In this document: positions 1 through 7,872 of the stretch, piece after piece
Position numbering within the stretch: the stretch's first letter is position 1
Layout: each line of letters starts with the position of its first letter
Source: Paenimyroides baculatum
Lineage (GTDB): Bacteria > Bacteroidota > Bacteroidia > Flavobacteriales > Flavobacteriaceae
Reading direction: 5' to 3'
Length of the DNA stretch: 64,000 bases
Assembly (NCBI RefSeq): GCF_008629655.1
Contig: NZ_VWSG01000003.1
Span: 286,366-350,365, forward strand
Notes under the pieces: model-generated
Told to the model about the DNA's origin: nothing
Database searches by the model: none
The model's input: the letters and a program-made list of their open reading frames with translations, nothing else
Translations under genes and position numbers: made by a program

Positions 1-549
1 AACCAAGCAGGTGGCGGACAAATGCAACAGCAATTATATTTAGTTGATGATAATGGTGCGATTGACTTTCCCTCCTTAGGAAAAATCCAAGTAGGTAACA
101 AAACAAAAGAACAGATTGTTCAAGATTTACAGACAAGAATATCAAAATACGTAAAAAACCCTATTGTAAATTTACGTATCATGAACTACAAAGTAACTGT
201 TCAGGGCGAAGTAAAAATGCCGGGAACTCACCGTATAACATCAGAAAGAATTACTTTATTAGAAGCGATTTCATTGTCAGGTGATTTAACAAATTATGGT
301 AAACGTGATAATATTTTGGTTTTACGTGAAGAAAATGGAGAAGTAAAATCTCACCGTGTAGATTTAACCAAAGCAGATTTCATAAATTCGGATTTTTACT
401 ATTTAAAACAAAACGATGTTGTGTATGTAGAACCAAACAAAGTCGCTGTAAATTCATCTGCTGTTGGTCCAAATATATCCATTTACTTATCCGCAGTATC
501 TTTATTATTAACAACAGTAGCCATTATACTTACAAATTCAAACAAATAA
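1..549 (+). CDS. Polysaccharide export protein, Wza-like, 5' truncated by window edge
   Basis: This is the C-terminal part of an outer-membrane polysaccharide export (Wza/OtnA-type) protein. The reading frame is open back to base 1, so the first ATG at 22 is probably internal and the true start lies before the window. The visible part begins in the poly-export domain (LYLVDDNGAIDFPSLGKIQV), continues into an SLBB-type segment (VTVQGEVKMPGTHRI, then an ISLSGDLTNYGKRDNILVLR stretch) and ends in a hydrophobic helix (about 20 residues) before a short polar tail. That terminal helix is usual in Bacteroidota members of the family. Its stop codon overlaps the start of the downstream tyrosine kinase gene by one base (TAATG), so the two are co-translated. 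Together they would form the export channel and its regulator for capsule or exopolysaccharide. Confidence 0.88.
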   Translation, partial: NQAGGGQMQQQLYLVDDNGAIDFPSLGKIQVGNKTKEQIVQDLQTRISKYVKNPIVNLRIMNYKVTVQGEVKMPGTHRITSERITLLEAISLSGDLTNYGKRDNILVLREENGEVKSHRVDLTKADFINSDFYYLKQNDVVYVEPNKVAVNSSAVGPNISIYLSAVSLLLTTVAIILTNSNK

Positions 550-2867
550 TGACAGAAGACAAAGACAATGTTATAAACTTAAAAGAAGAATTATTTAAGT
601 ATTTAGCACACTGGCGCTGGTTTATTTTAAGTGTTTTTGTAACACTTATATTGGCATTTCTTTATCTGAAATTCACTCCAAAAAGTTATAGTGTTGCTAC
701 AAAAATTTTAATTAAAGACGAAAAAAGCAATGATTTAGCTAATCAGTTGAGTGCTTTTTCTGAAATGAGCATGCTGGGTAATTCTAAAAATAATATTGAA
801 AATGAGGTTGAAATTTTAAAGTCGAGAACTTTAATATACAACACCTTAGATTCGTTGAATTTAAACATTCAGTATTTAGATATTTCTGACGTAATAGAAA
901 AAGATCTTTATAAAAAATCGCCTATTCAGGTTTTATGGAACAACGATCATATTACTAAAACAGTATCTATTGAATTAACTGACATTGACGGGAGTGCTTT
1001 TAATGTTTCTGTCAACGATACTAAAGTAGGAAAAGCTAGTTTCGGCAAAAACATATCGAGTGAATTTGGGGCGTTTGTTGTTAACAAGACCGGAGCTTTA
1101 AACGAATTGACGCAAGTAAGAATAAACATCTACCCTAAATTACAGCATGCAGAAACATACAGAAATATATTAAGTGTTGCACCCGCAAGTAAAACATCAA
1201 GCGTTATCGATGTTTCTATTATCGATAAAACACCTGAAAAAGCTGCTGATTTCTTAAACACGTTGGTTTACAATTACAATTTAGGCGGGATAAAAGACAA
1301 ACGTTTTATTTCGGAAAGCACTTCTGATTTTATTTCAGATCGTTTAACGTTGATTGCTACAGAACTAGGTGATGTAGAATCGCAGGTTGAAGGTTATAAG
1401 AACACAAACAACTTATCGGATATTGAAACCGAAGTAAAACTGTATTTGGATAATTTATCCTCTTTTGAAAAATCTGTTTTAGAAAACGAAACTAAGATAA
1501 ATATTGTAAACAGTTTAATAACACATATTAGCAGAGCAAAACAAGACGATTTGGTGCCGGGTGGTTTATTAACAGAAGACACCGGCTCTGAAAGCATTAT
1601 TCAAGAAATTAACCAGTTGATTCTTGAAAAACAAAAAATGTCTGTTAGTGCTACTCCTGAAAATACTAATTACATTCGCTTGGAAGATCAAATTCGTTCG
1701 TTAAAATCGAATTTACTGGCAAGTTTACGTAGAAATTTAAGTTCGCTTCAAATTGTAAAAACCGATTATAAACGTCAGGAAAACGAAATGCAGTCGAAGC
1801 TTTCTCAAGTTCCACGTCAGGAAAGAGAATTCAGAATTATTGACCGTCAGCAAAAAGTAAAAGAAGCTTTGTATCTGTTTTTACTTCAAAAACGTGAAGA
1901 AACCAATATTACATTGGCAGCAACAGATTTGAATGCTAAGGTTATTGATAAAGCCATTCCAACAGACAAACCTGTTGCACCAAAAACAATGATTATCTTG
2001 TTGGCAGCCCTGGTTTTAGGAGCAATTATTCCATTTATAATTATCTATATAAAAAATCTTCTTGATACAAAAATTAAGACCCGATTTGATATTACTGACA
2101 ATTCAGACATTCCGTTTTTGGGAGATGTACCAACATCAGACTCAAGCGGAGAATTAATGGAAATAGGCAGCAGATCAAGTGCAGCAGAAGCCATTCGTAT
2201 TGTAAGAACCAATTTAGACTTTATTTTATCTGAAAAAGCTGAAGAAGAATGCAAAGTGATCTTTTTAACTTCAACCATTTCAGGTGAAGGTAAAACGTTT
2301 GTATCGGCTAATTTAGCTGCAACATTTGCTCTTTCTGGTAAAAAAGTATTATTAATTGGTTTCGATTTACGTAATCCTAAATTATATGAGTATGTTAAAG
2401 TAAACCCTTTAGGAGTTTCAAACTATATCTCATCTACCAATAAAACACTAAACGATTATATTGTTCCTGTGGAAGGTTATGAAAGTTTTGACGTATTATC
2501 GTCTGGTTCGATCCCTCCAAACCCGACAGAGATTTTAATGAACAAAAAGATTAAAGAAGTTTTTGACACATTAAAATCTCAATATGATTATATTATTGTT
2601 GATACCGCTCCGGTTAGTTTGGTTACAGATACCTTATTAATAAGCAAATATGCCGATGCTACTATTTATGTGGTTAGAGCTAACAAGATCGATAAAGATA
2701 TGTTGAGAATACCTAACGAATTATATAAAGACAAAAAACTGAATAAACTTTCGTTGGTTTTAAATGATTCTGATGTAACCAAAGGTTACGGTTACGGCTA
2801 TGGTTACGGCTATGGTGCACACGTAGAAAAGAAACCTTTTTGGAAGATTCTTTTAGGAAAGAAGTAA
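549..2867 (+). CDS. Wzc-like tyrosine-protein kinase / polysaccharide chain-length regulator
   Basis: A 772-residue bacterial tyrosine kinase fused to a Wzz-type domain. The N-terminus has a membrane helix after about 25 residues, followed by a long periplasmic coiled-coil region with the GNVR-like part, and a second helix near residues 475-500. The cytoplasmic BY-kinase domain shows Walker A (S578-GEGKT-583), the Walker A' aspartate (D606 in LIGFDLRNPKL) and Walker B (D685 in YIIVDTAPV). The C-terminus carries a run of alternating Gly and Tyr at residues 746-756, the expected autophosphorylated tyrosine cluster. It starts on the ATG overlapping the upstream stop. A CpsB-type phosphatase lies convergent immediately downstream, giving a kinase/phosphatase pair that probably controls polymer length and export. 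Confidence 0.95.
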   Translation: MTEDKDNVINLKEELFKYLAHWRWFILSVFVTLILAFLYLKFTPKSYSVATKILIKDEKSNDLANQLSAFSEMSMLGNSKNNIENEVEILKSRTLIYNTLDSLNLNIQYLDISDVIEKDLYKKSPIQVLWNNDHITKTVSIELTDIDGSAFNVSVNDTKVGKASFGKNISSEFGAFVVNKTGALNELTQVRINIYPKLQHAETYRNILSVAPASKTSSVIDVSIIDKTPEKAADFLNTLVYNYNLGGIKDKRFISESTSDFISDRLTLIATELGDVESQVEGYKNTNNLSDIETEVKLYLDNLSSFEKSVLENETKINIVNSLITHISRAKQDDLVPGGLLTEDTGSESIIQEINQLILEKQKMSVSATPENTNYIRLEDQIRSLKSNLLASLRRNLSSLQIVKTDYKRQENEMQSKLSQVPRQEREFRIIDRQQKVKEALYLFLLQKREETNITLAATDLNAKVIDKAIPTDKPVAPKTMIILLAALVLGAIIPFIIIYIKNLLDTKIKTRFDITDNSDIPFLGDVPTSDSSGELMEIGSRSSAAEAIRIVRTNLDFILSEKAEEECKVIFLTSTISGEGKTFVSANLAATFALSGKKVLLIGFDLRNPKLYEYVKVNPLGVSNYISSTNKTLNDYIVPVEGYESFDVLSSGSIPPNPTEILMNKKIKEVFDTLKSQYDYIIVDTAPVSLVTDTLLISKYADATIYVVRANKIDKDMLRIPNELYKDKKLNKLSLVLNDSDVTKGYGYGYGYGYGAHVEKKPFWKILLGKK

Positions 2868-2873
2868 AAAAAA

Positions 2874-2904
2874 CGGGACATTTAAAAATGTCCCGTTTTT
2901 TTTA
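2874..2904. terminator. Bidirectional rho-independent terminator
   Basis: Perfect inverted repeat CGGGACATTT / AAATGTCCCG with a two-base loop. It is followed by a run of T on the plus strand and preceded by a run of A, so it serves both the kinase gene and the convergent phosphatase gene. The phosphatase stop codon begins in the T run. Confidence 0.88.
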
Positions 2905-3633
2905 TTGTTTAAAGAAACTATTCTTGATTAAAAGAGCTTCAAACGTATCTATATTTTTGAGTTTTATTTCGGCGTTAAATGCGTTGATGTGTTTTTGATG
3001 ATGCACATCGCTACCTGCAAAATCGTACATATTTTCTTTTAAAAGATAATCGGCAATAGCGGTAATACCACTTCCATAATAATTTGTACTGCTTAACATA
3101 TTCATTTGAAACAAGCAGCCTGCATTTTTTAAGCGTTTAAAACTGTCGTAATCGTTTTTATAAAAGTTGTAACGTTCTGGATGTGCCAGTACTGGTTGAT
3201 AACCTTGCGAATTCAATTCCATAATGATTTCATACAACTGTATTGGCGGATTGATGTACGACATTTCTATCAACACATAATTATCTTTCAGCGTCAACAA
3301 TTTTTCGTTTTCTAATCGCTTTAAAAACGAATCATCAATTAAATATTCTGATGCTACTCTTAATTCGCTTTCAGACATGTTTAATTCTGTTCTAACTTTT
3401 TCGTACCGATCTAAAATCTGATCTTTTGTGTTTTCCCAAACTAAAGGAGTTGTGTGCGGAGTCGTGATAAACTGTGTAAAACCAAACGAATTTAAATCGG
3501 CAATTAAGCTTTTAGTTTCCTGTAATGATTTTGATCCATCGTCTAATCCATACAAAAGATGTGAATGAATATCAATGAAATTCTGTGGTATAAGTTCTTT
3601 AAGTGTTTTCTTCTTTTTAAAAAAACCAAACAT
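2902..3633 (-). CDS. CpsB/YwqE-type tyrosine-protein phosphatase (PHP domain)
   Basis: A 243-residue PHP-domain phosphatase of the CpsB/CapC/YwqE family, which uses a metal cluster to dephosphorylate bacterial tyrosine kinases. Metal-binding signatures are visible: IDIHSHLLYGLDDGS near the N-terminus, TPHTTP, HPERY, and GSDVHH near the C-terminus. Full length for the family, with no signal peptide, so cytoplasmic. It lies tail-to-tail with the Wzc-like kinase gene and shares its terminator, which supports the kinase as its substrate. The membrane protein gene upstream ends three bases before this start, so this gene is the last of a minus-strand operon that also holds the DUF4105 and PorV/PorQ-family genes. 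Confidence 0.93.
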   Translation of the reverse strand: MFGFFKKKKTLKELIPQNFIDIHSHLLYGLDDGSKSLQETKSLIADLNSFGFTQFITTPHTTPLVWENTKDQILDRYEKVRTELNMSESELRVASEYLIDDSFLKRLENEKLLTLKDNYVLIEMSYINPPIQLYEIIMELNSQGYQPVLAHPERYNFYKNDYDSFKRLKNAGCLFQMNMLSSTNYYGSGITAIADYLLKENMYDFAGSDVHHQKHINAFNAEIKLKNIDTFEALLIKNSFFKQ

Positions 3634-3636
3634 GTG

Positions 3637-4761
3637 TTATTTTTTTAAGGTTTGCAAAGGTACTATTTGTTCATTTCTACGCAAAAACAATACCATTATA
3701 TAACCCAAATTTAACACAATTAATGGTGCGGCAACCAAAATTAGTTCTAACCCCATAAATACCAAACTTATAGCCGTAAGAAGGATTGCTAAAATTAATA
3801 TTTTTTTATTTTTCATTACCAATCCAATAAAGAATAGCGGATTAAAAAAAAGTATCAATGCGTTAAACTGTAGTTCAGCATGGTTACTATATACACTAAC
3901 TGCTACTAAAAACAAGCTGAAAATTGCAGTTATGAAAAAGTATATCAGTATGCATTTTTTATTAAAGATGCCTATTAATGCAATTACAACAATAACCCAT
4001 AAAGTGTAAATTGAGTTTAGTGAACTTTTAGTATTTGTATTATCTATCTTATTTATGATTTGTTCTGATTTTAAAATGTTTTTATTGAACGTAATTCCAT
4101 CTTTTAATTTTATGGGTAAAAACATTAAATCGGCAGTTTTATTGGTTGAATATCCAAAAAGAAGATTAATTCCCAATTTTTCGAAATAATGATGATCTAA
4201 TCCTTCATTCAAGATATATCTGTACGAATGATTGTTCGATGGAAAATCTGCACTTAATGGTTTTTCAACCGACTTATTTAGCACATCAACAACCTTTGTA
4301 GTACAGTTGTTTCTGATAAATCCGTAGGTATAATATCGATCATTCCCTTTTAACTGTCGATTTATTTCTACCCAAATTTTTGATTTTTCAGTAGATGACA
4401 AATTCAAAACCTGTTCAACCACTTCCCTATTATCAACCGTATAATTGTATAAAAAATCGTCAGACGAATCTATATCTAAATAATAAAGCAGGTTGCCTTT
4501 TACAAATTTTGCTAAAAAATTAGGCGTTCTAAAATCGAACATTCCCCAATTATAAACCACATCTAAATTTTGATCAACATCTTTAATTCGCAATGCCGTA
4601 TGACCAAAAAGCGTGTGCATTTCGTTGGCAGTTCCGCAAGTTAATACACTAATTTCGGCATTTTCTGATAAGGTTTCGGGTTGTGCTGCAGCAGTTATAA
4701 AAGAAAAACAACAAATCAATAATACTATTTGCTGTTTAAATTTTGATACTAAATTATTCAT
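3637..4761 (-). CDS. DUF4105 membrane protein
   Basis: A 374-residue protein with a cleavable-looking signal peptide (IVLLICCFSFITAAAQ). An extracytoplasmic N-terminal half follows with DUF4105 features (ISVLTCGTANEMHTLFGHTALRI, NWGMFDFRTPNFLAKF, YNYTVDNREVVEQVLNL, FIRNNCTTK). The C-terminal third contains four or five predicted membrane helices. His and Cys in the TLFGHT and RNNCTTK motifs resemble a papain-like arrangement, which is my inference and not an established function. The start overlaps the end of the upstream PorV/PorQ-family gene by 8 bases, and the stop is three bases before the phosphatase start. Function unknown. Confidence 0.8.
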   Translation of the reverse strand: MNNLVSKFKQQIVLLICCFSFITAAAQPETLSENAEISVLTCGTANEMHTLFGHTALRIKDVDQNLDVVYNWGMFDFRTPNFLAKFVKGNLLYYLDIDSSDDFLYNYTVDNREVVEQVLNLSSTEKSKIWVEINRQLKGNDRYYTYGFIRNNCTTKVVDVLNKSVEKPLSADFPSNNHSYRYILNEGLDHHYFEKLGINLLFGYSTNKTADLMFLPIKLKDGITFNKNILKSEQIINKIDNTNTKSSLNSIYTLWVIVVIALIGIFNKKCILIYFFITAIFSLFLVAVSVYSNHAELQFNALILFFNPLFFIGLVMKNKKILILAILLTAISLVFMGLELILVAAPLIVLNLGYIMVLFLRRNEQIVPLQTLKK

Positions 4762-5836
4762 TTGACTTTGTAAAAATTCCTAAATCTAATTTCAGTGAGA
4801 AGATGTTTGAGTAAAGTGATGCACTTTGATCGCCAATATCGGTTAACGCGTAATCTACCTGAATTCCTTTGTATTTAAATCCTAAACCAACGTTGGGCTG
4901 AAAGGTAACTTTTTCAGAATTATCGATCTGCATTTCGTTCTGAAAATTACCAACACCGGCACGTACAAAAACCATTTTATCGTATCCGAACTCAAAACCT
5001 GCCGATGGCTGAATACTGAAAGAAGATGTTGAAATTACTGCATTTGTCTGATAAAATTCGGTATGAAGCACAGCCGCAGCCGTTAAATTGAATTTTTCGG
5101 TCAAAGCAAAATCTCTGGCAACACCCAATTGTAATTTAGGCAAGGTAAGTTCGGTAGTTTCCGGTAACGTTTGATTTTGACCTTCAACCGCGCCTTTAAT
5201 CTTTTCAAATTCGGCTTCGTTAATATTCCAAACATTGTAAGTTGTGGTAATATCGCGCGCCATTAATCCAAATTTCCATTTTTCGGTATGATACTGTAAA
5301 CCAACATCTAAACCAAATCCCCACGATTTTGCAAAATCGCCAATTACCCGACGAACAATTTTTGCATTGGTACCTAACGATAAACCTTGAACCGACAATT
5401 TTCGGGCATACGATATATTAAAAGCATAATCGCCAGCAGAGAATAACGAAATTCTATTATAGTCGATGTTTCCGTTTTGATCGATCAATTCAGTCGTATT
5501 CATGATATCATCTACCCCAAAACGAATTGCAGAAATTGCCAGCGCACTTTTATCATCAATAGGCATCGCAAAGGCAGCATAATCGTACTGTGCTATGTTT
5601 GCAAAGTAACTTGCGTGCATTAAACTGATCTGTTTATCTTGCAAATGAATCAATCCTGCCGGATTCCAATAACCCGAATTCACATCGCCAGTTTGTGCAA
5701 TAACGCTATTAGCCATACCAAATGATGCGGCATCAACCCCAATATTTAAAAACTCGTTAGAATATTTTCTTGCAGTTTGCGCCTGCGTTAAAGCCGTACC
5801 AAAAAGTAAAGGCAATAGTAAAAAACGTTTTTTCAC
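4754..5836 (-). CDS. PorV/PorQ-family outer-membrane beta-barrel protein
   Basis: A 360-residue protein with a signal peptide (LLLPLLFGTALTQAQ). It then has the family-type N-terminal pattern: FLNIGVDAASFGMANS followed by VNSGYWNPAGL and repeated aromatic beta-strands ending in a terminal strand (LKLDLGIF). FadL-like barrels of this kind include PorV and PorQ, which handle T9SS cargo and attachment. I cannot tell by eye whether this is PorV, PorQ or another paralogue, so no symbol is given. First gene of the minus-strand group with the DUF4105 protein and phosphatase, divergent from pssA across about 100 bases. The secreted protease at 58272 carries a T9SS sorting domain, so the cell has this secretion route. 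Confidence 0.78.
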   Translation of the reverse strand: MKKRFLLLPLLFGTALTQAQTARKYSNEFLNIGVDAASFGMANSVIAQTGDVNSGYWNPAGLIHLQDKQISLMHASYFANIAQYDYAAFAMPIDDKSALAISAIRFGVDDIMNTTELIDQNGNIDYNRISLFSAGDYAFNISYARKLSVQGLSLGTNAKIVRRVIGDFAKSWGFGLDVGLQYHTEKWKFGLMARDITTTYNVWNINEAEFEKIKGAVEGQNQTLPETTELTLPKLQLGVARDFALTEKFNLTAAAVLHTEFYQTNAVISTSSFSIQPSAGFEFGYDKMVFVRAGVGNFQNEMQIDNSEKVTFQPNVGLGFKYKGIQVDYALTDIGDQSASLYSNIFSLKLDLGIFTKSNE

Positions 5837-5905
5837 GTAGATAATTTTTACAAATATTACAAAAATTTACAATATATAAACTCAAAATACTTACAACTTA
5901 TTGTT

Positions 5906-5913
5906 TACTTTTG
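5906..5913 (+). promoter_or_regulatory. Candidate -7 element for pssA
   Basis: TACTTTTG matches the Bacteroidota housekeeping -7 consensus TAnnTTTG, 25 bases before the pssA ATG. I see no good TTG -33 element at the usual distance, so support is partial. Confidence 0.4.
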
Positions 5914-5938
5914 TTTTTATAATAAAATTATACAATTG

Positions 5939-6682
5939 ATGACAATAAAAAAACACATTCCTAATGTAATTACACTTTTAAATTTATTATCGGGGTTAAT
6001 TGCGTTAGTTTATGCTTTTGACGATAACCTGCAAATGGCTTTTTTCTGGGTTTGCTTGGGGATTTTCTTTGATTTTTGGGACGGATTTGCAGCACGCGTT
6101 TTAAAAGTTTCCAGTCCGTTGGGCGTTCAGTTAGATTCTTTGGCAGATATGGTAACATCGGGCGTTGTTCCTGGAGTTGTAATGTATCAAATGCTGGCAC
6201 ATATTCAGGAAAATTACGAACAATACACCATTACCGAAGATACTTTTTACATGAAACTGGTACCGTTTATTGGTTTTGTAATTACTTTGGGAGCTTGTAT
6301 GCGTTTGGCAAAATTTAATATTGATACCCGCCAAACCGACAGTTTTATTGGCTTACCAACACCGGCAAATGCGTTGTTTATATTGAGTATTCCACTAATA
6401 ATGAACACTACGGAAAGTGATTTTGTTTTCAACTTTTTCAGCAATCCGTATGTTTTGGTTGGAATAAGTTTATTTAGTGCATTTATTATGAATGCCGAAT
6501 TACCACTTTTTTCATTAAAAACGAAGAACAAAAATTTAAGCGATAATAAATTAACGCTGTTGTTCTTGGGAATTTGTGCGTTACTGCTATTATTCTTTCG
6601 ATTTGAAGCTATTCCGCTAATTATAATCTTTTATATTATACTTTCAGTTATTCTGAATAAAACAAAAAAATCGGTTTTATAA
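5939..6682 (+). CDS. pssA: CDP-diacylglycerol-serine O-phosphatidyltransferase
   Basis: This integral-membrane enzyme makes phosphatidylserine from CDP-diacylglycerol and serine, the precursor of phosphatidylethanolamine. The CDP-alcohol phosphotransferase signature is complete: D48-G49-x2-A-R53, then G62, D66 and D70 with exact family spacing. The opening IPNVITLLNLLSG is typical of the type II (Bacillus-like) PssA, and six or more hydrophobic segments follow. I start at the ATG at 5939 rather than the in-frame TTG just before it. The gene stands alone on the plus strand, ends in a strong hairpin, and is followed by oppositely transcribed tRNAs. About 247 residues, normal length. Confidence 0.95.
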   Translation: MTIKKHIPNVITLLNLLSGLIALVYAFDDNLQMAFFWVCLGIFFDFWDGFAARVLKVSSPLGVQLDSLADMVTSGVVPGVVMYQMLAHIQENYEQYTITEDTFYMKLVPFIGFVITLGACMRLAKFNIDTRQTDSFIGLPTPANALFILSIPLIMNTTESDFVFNFFSNPYVLVGISLFSAFIMNAELPLFSLKTKNKNLSDNKLTLLFLGICALLLLFFRFEAIPLIIIFYIILSVILNKTKKSVL

Positions 6683-6693
6683 CCGATTTTTTT
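6664..6693 (+). terminator. Rho-independent terminator of pssA
   Basis: Inverted repeat AAAAAAATCGGTT / AACCGATTTTTTT with a four-base loop, overlapping the pssA stop codon and ending in a T run. Confidence 0.85.
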
Positions 6694-6717
6694 GTTACTT
6701 AAATTGATAAAAAATAT

Positions 6718-6745
6718 AAAAGCTGAAGATAAATCTTCAGCTTTT
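6718..6745 (-). terminator. Terminator of the tRNA-Phe transcript
   Basis: Inverted repeat AAAAGCTGAAGAT / ATCTTCAGCTTTT with a two-base loop, directly 3' of the last tRNA on the minus strand. Minus-strand transcripts leave it into a T run. Confidence 0.8.
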
Positions 6746-6752
6746 TGTTTTG

Positions 6753-6825
6753 TGGTACCTCCAGGAATCGAACCAGGGACACATGGATTTTCAGTCCATT
6801 GCTCTACCAACTGAGCTAAGGTACC
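6753..6825 (-). tRNA. tRNA-Phe (GAA), copy 3 in transcription order
   Basis: A 73-nt cloverleaf on the minus strand. The acceptor stem is GGTACCT/AGGTACC with discriminator A. It has D stem GCTC/GAGC, anticodon stem ATGGA/TCCAT with loop CTGAAAA (anticodon GAA, plus-strand 6790-6792) and T arm CCTGG-TTCGATT-CCAGG. The 3' CCA is not encoded (the gene continues ACA), so it must be added. Identical to the other two copies. Confidence 0.97.
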
Positions 6826-6848
6826 GAGTATTAAACTCTGTAATTTTG

Positions 6849-6921
6849 TGGTACCTCCAGGAATCGAACCAGGGACACATGGATTTTCAGTCCATTGCTC
6901 TACCAACTGAGCTAAGGTACC
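6849..6921 (-). tRNA. tRNA-Phe (GAA), copy 2
   Basis: Second identical 73-nt tRNA-Phe with the same stems and anticodon GAA, on the minus strand 23 bases from the neighbouring copy. The spacers are also similar in sequence (both contain TTAAACTCTGTA followed by TTTTG), so the unit repeats with a pitch of 96-97 bases. Confidence 0.97.
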
Positions 6922-6945
6922 GAGTAATTAAACTCTGTATTTTTG

Positions 6946-7018
6946 TGGTACCTCCAGGAATCGAACCAGGGACACATGGATTTTCAGTCCATTGCTCTAC
7001 CAACTGAGCTAAGGTACC
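6946..7018 (-). tRNA. tRNA-Phe (GAA), copy 1
   Basis: Third identical 73-nt tRNA-Phe and the first to be transcribed from the minus strand. CCA is not encoded. The stretch 7019-7137 between it and coaX should hold its promoter and that of coaX on opposite strands. Confidence 0.97.
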
Positions 7019-7108
7019 GTTTTGTTAGGTAAACTACCTCTCAAAAGCGATTGCAAATATAGTAGCTTTTTTTAAACATTTCCTAATCTTTTCAAAAAAA
7101 AATTTATC

Positions 7109-7116
7109 TACCTTTG
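7109..7116 (+). promoter_or_regulatory. Candidate -7 element for the coaX operon
   Basis: TACCTTTG fits TAnnTTTG, 21 bases before the coaX ATG. A matching TTG -33 element is not evident. Confidence 0.42.
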
Positions 7117-7137
7117 TTGAAATATGCCTGATAAATT

Positions 7138-7872
7138 ATGATTATTTGTATTGATGTTGGTAACACACGTACTAAAGTTGCTGTGTATGAAAACAGTACG
7201 CTGCAACAGTTAATTATTACCAATAACGAAAAATTGATAAAAAATATATCAAAACAGATTCAAGGAATAGAGAATTGTGTCGATATTATCTTGTCATCGG
7301 TTGGTGATTTATCTTTGGAAACTATTGAAGACCTTAAAAAACTGGGTAATTTAATTACTGTAACGCACGAAACGTTTCTTCCTTTTAAAAATTTATACAG
7401 TACACCTACCACTTTAGGAATCGATCGAATTGTTCTGGCAGCGGGTGCAACATTAAAATATCCAAACCAAAACAGACTGGTGATTGATGCCGGAACCTGT
7501 ATTACCTACGATTTTATTAATAGTTCCAATCAGTACCATGGTGGTGCTATTTCTCCAGGCATCGGGCTTCGATATAAAAGTTTGAACGATTATACGGCAA
7601 ATCTGCCTTTAGAAAAGATTTCAGAACTACATCCGTTCGTGGGAAATTCAACGGCTACCTCTATTCAATCGGGAGTTTTAAACGGCGTAATTGCAGAAAT
7701 TGAAGCCTTTATAGATCATTTTAAACATCTCGATGAAAATTTAACAGTAATTTTAACGGGCGGAAATTCCGAATTTTTGGTAAACCGTTTAAAAAATAGC
7801 ATCTTTGCCAATCCGAACTTCTTATTAGAAAGTTTATTTTTATTACATCAACACATTGTATCAAATGATTAA
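7138..7872 (+). CDS. coaX: Type III pantothenate kinase
   Basis: Phosphorylates pantothenate, the first step of coenzyme A synthesis. The 244-residue ASKHA-fold protein shows the phosphate-1 motif at the N-terminus (IDVGNTRTKVAVY), the GIDRIVLAAGA motif, the phosphate-2 motif DAGTCITYDF, and GGAISPGIGLR, all diagnostic of CoaX rather than CoaA. Full length and cytoplasmic. First gene of a run of tightly packed plus-strand genes; its end overlaps the start of the outer-membrane protein gene by 8 bases (ATGATTAA). The association of coaX with lptC-type envelope genes is, from memory, common in Flavobacteria and probably reflects operon conservation rather than shared function. Confidence 0.95.
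   Translation: MIICIDVGNTRTKVAVYENSTLQQLIITNNEKLIKNISKQIQGIENCVDIILSSVGDLSLETIEDLKKLGNLITVTHETFLPFKNLYSTPTTLGIDRIVLAAGATLKYPNQNRLVIDAGTCITYDFINSSNQYHGGAISPGIGLRYKSLNDYTANLPLEKISELHPFVGNSTATSIQSGVLNGVIAEIEAFIDHFKHLDENLTVILTGGNSEFLVNRLKNSIFANPNFLLESLFLLHQHIVSND

Noticed and set aside
6631..7007. Two open reading frames over the tRNA region encoding repeated proteins
   Set aside because: They are translations of the three identical tRNA-Phe genes and spacers on both strands; the repeats come from tRNA duplication, not from a protein.
6753..7018. CRISPR-like appearance of regular repeats with 23-24-base spacers
   Set aside because: The repeats are 73-nt cloverleaf tRNA genes and the spacers are similar to each other. 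No cas genes are present.
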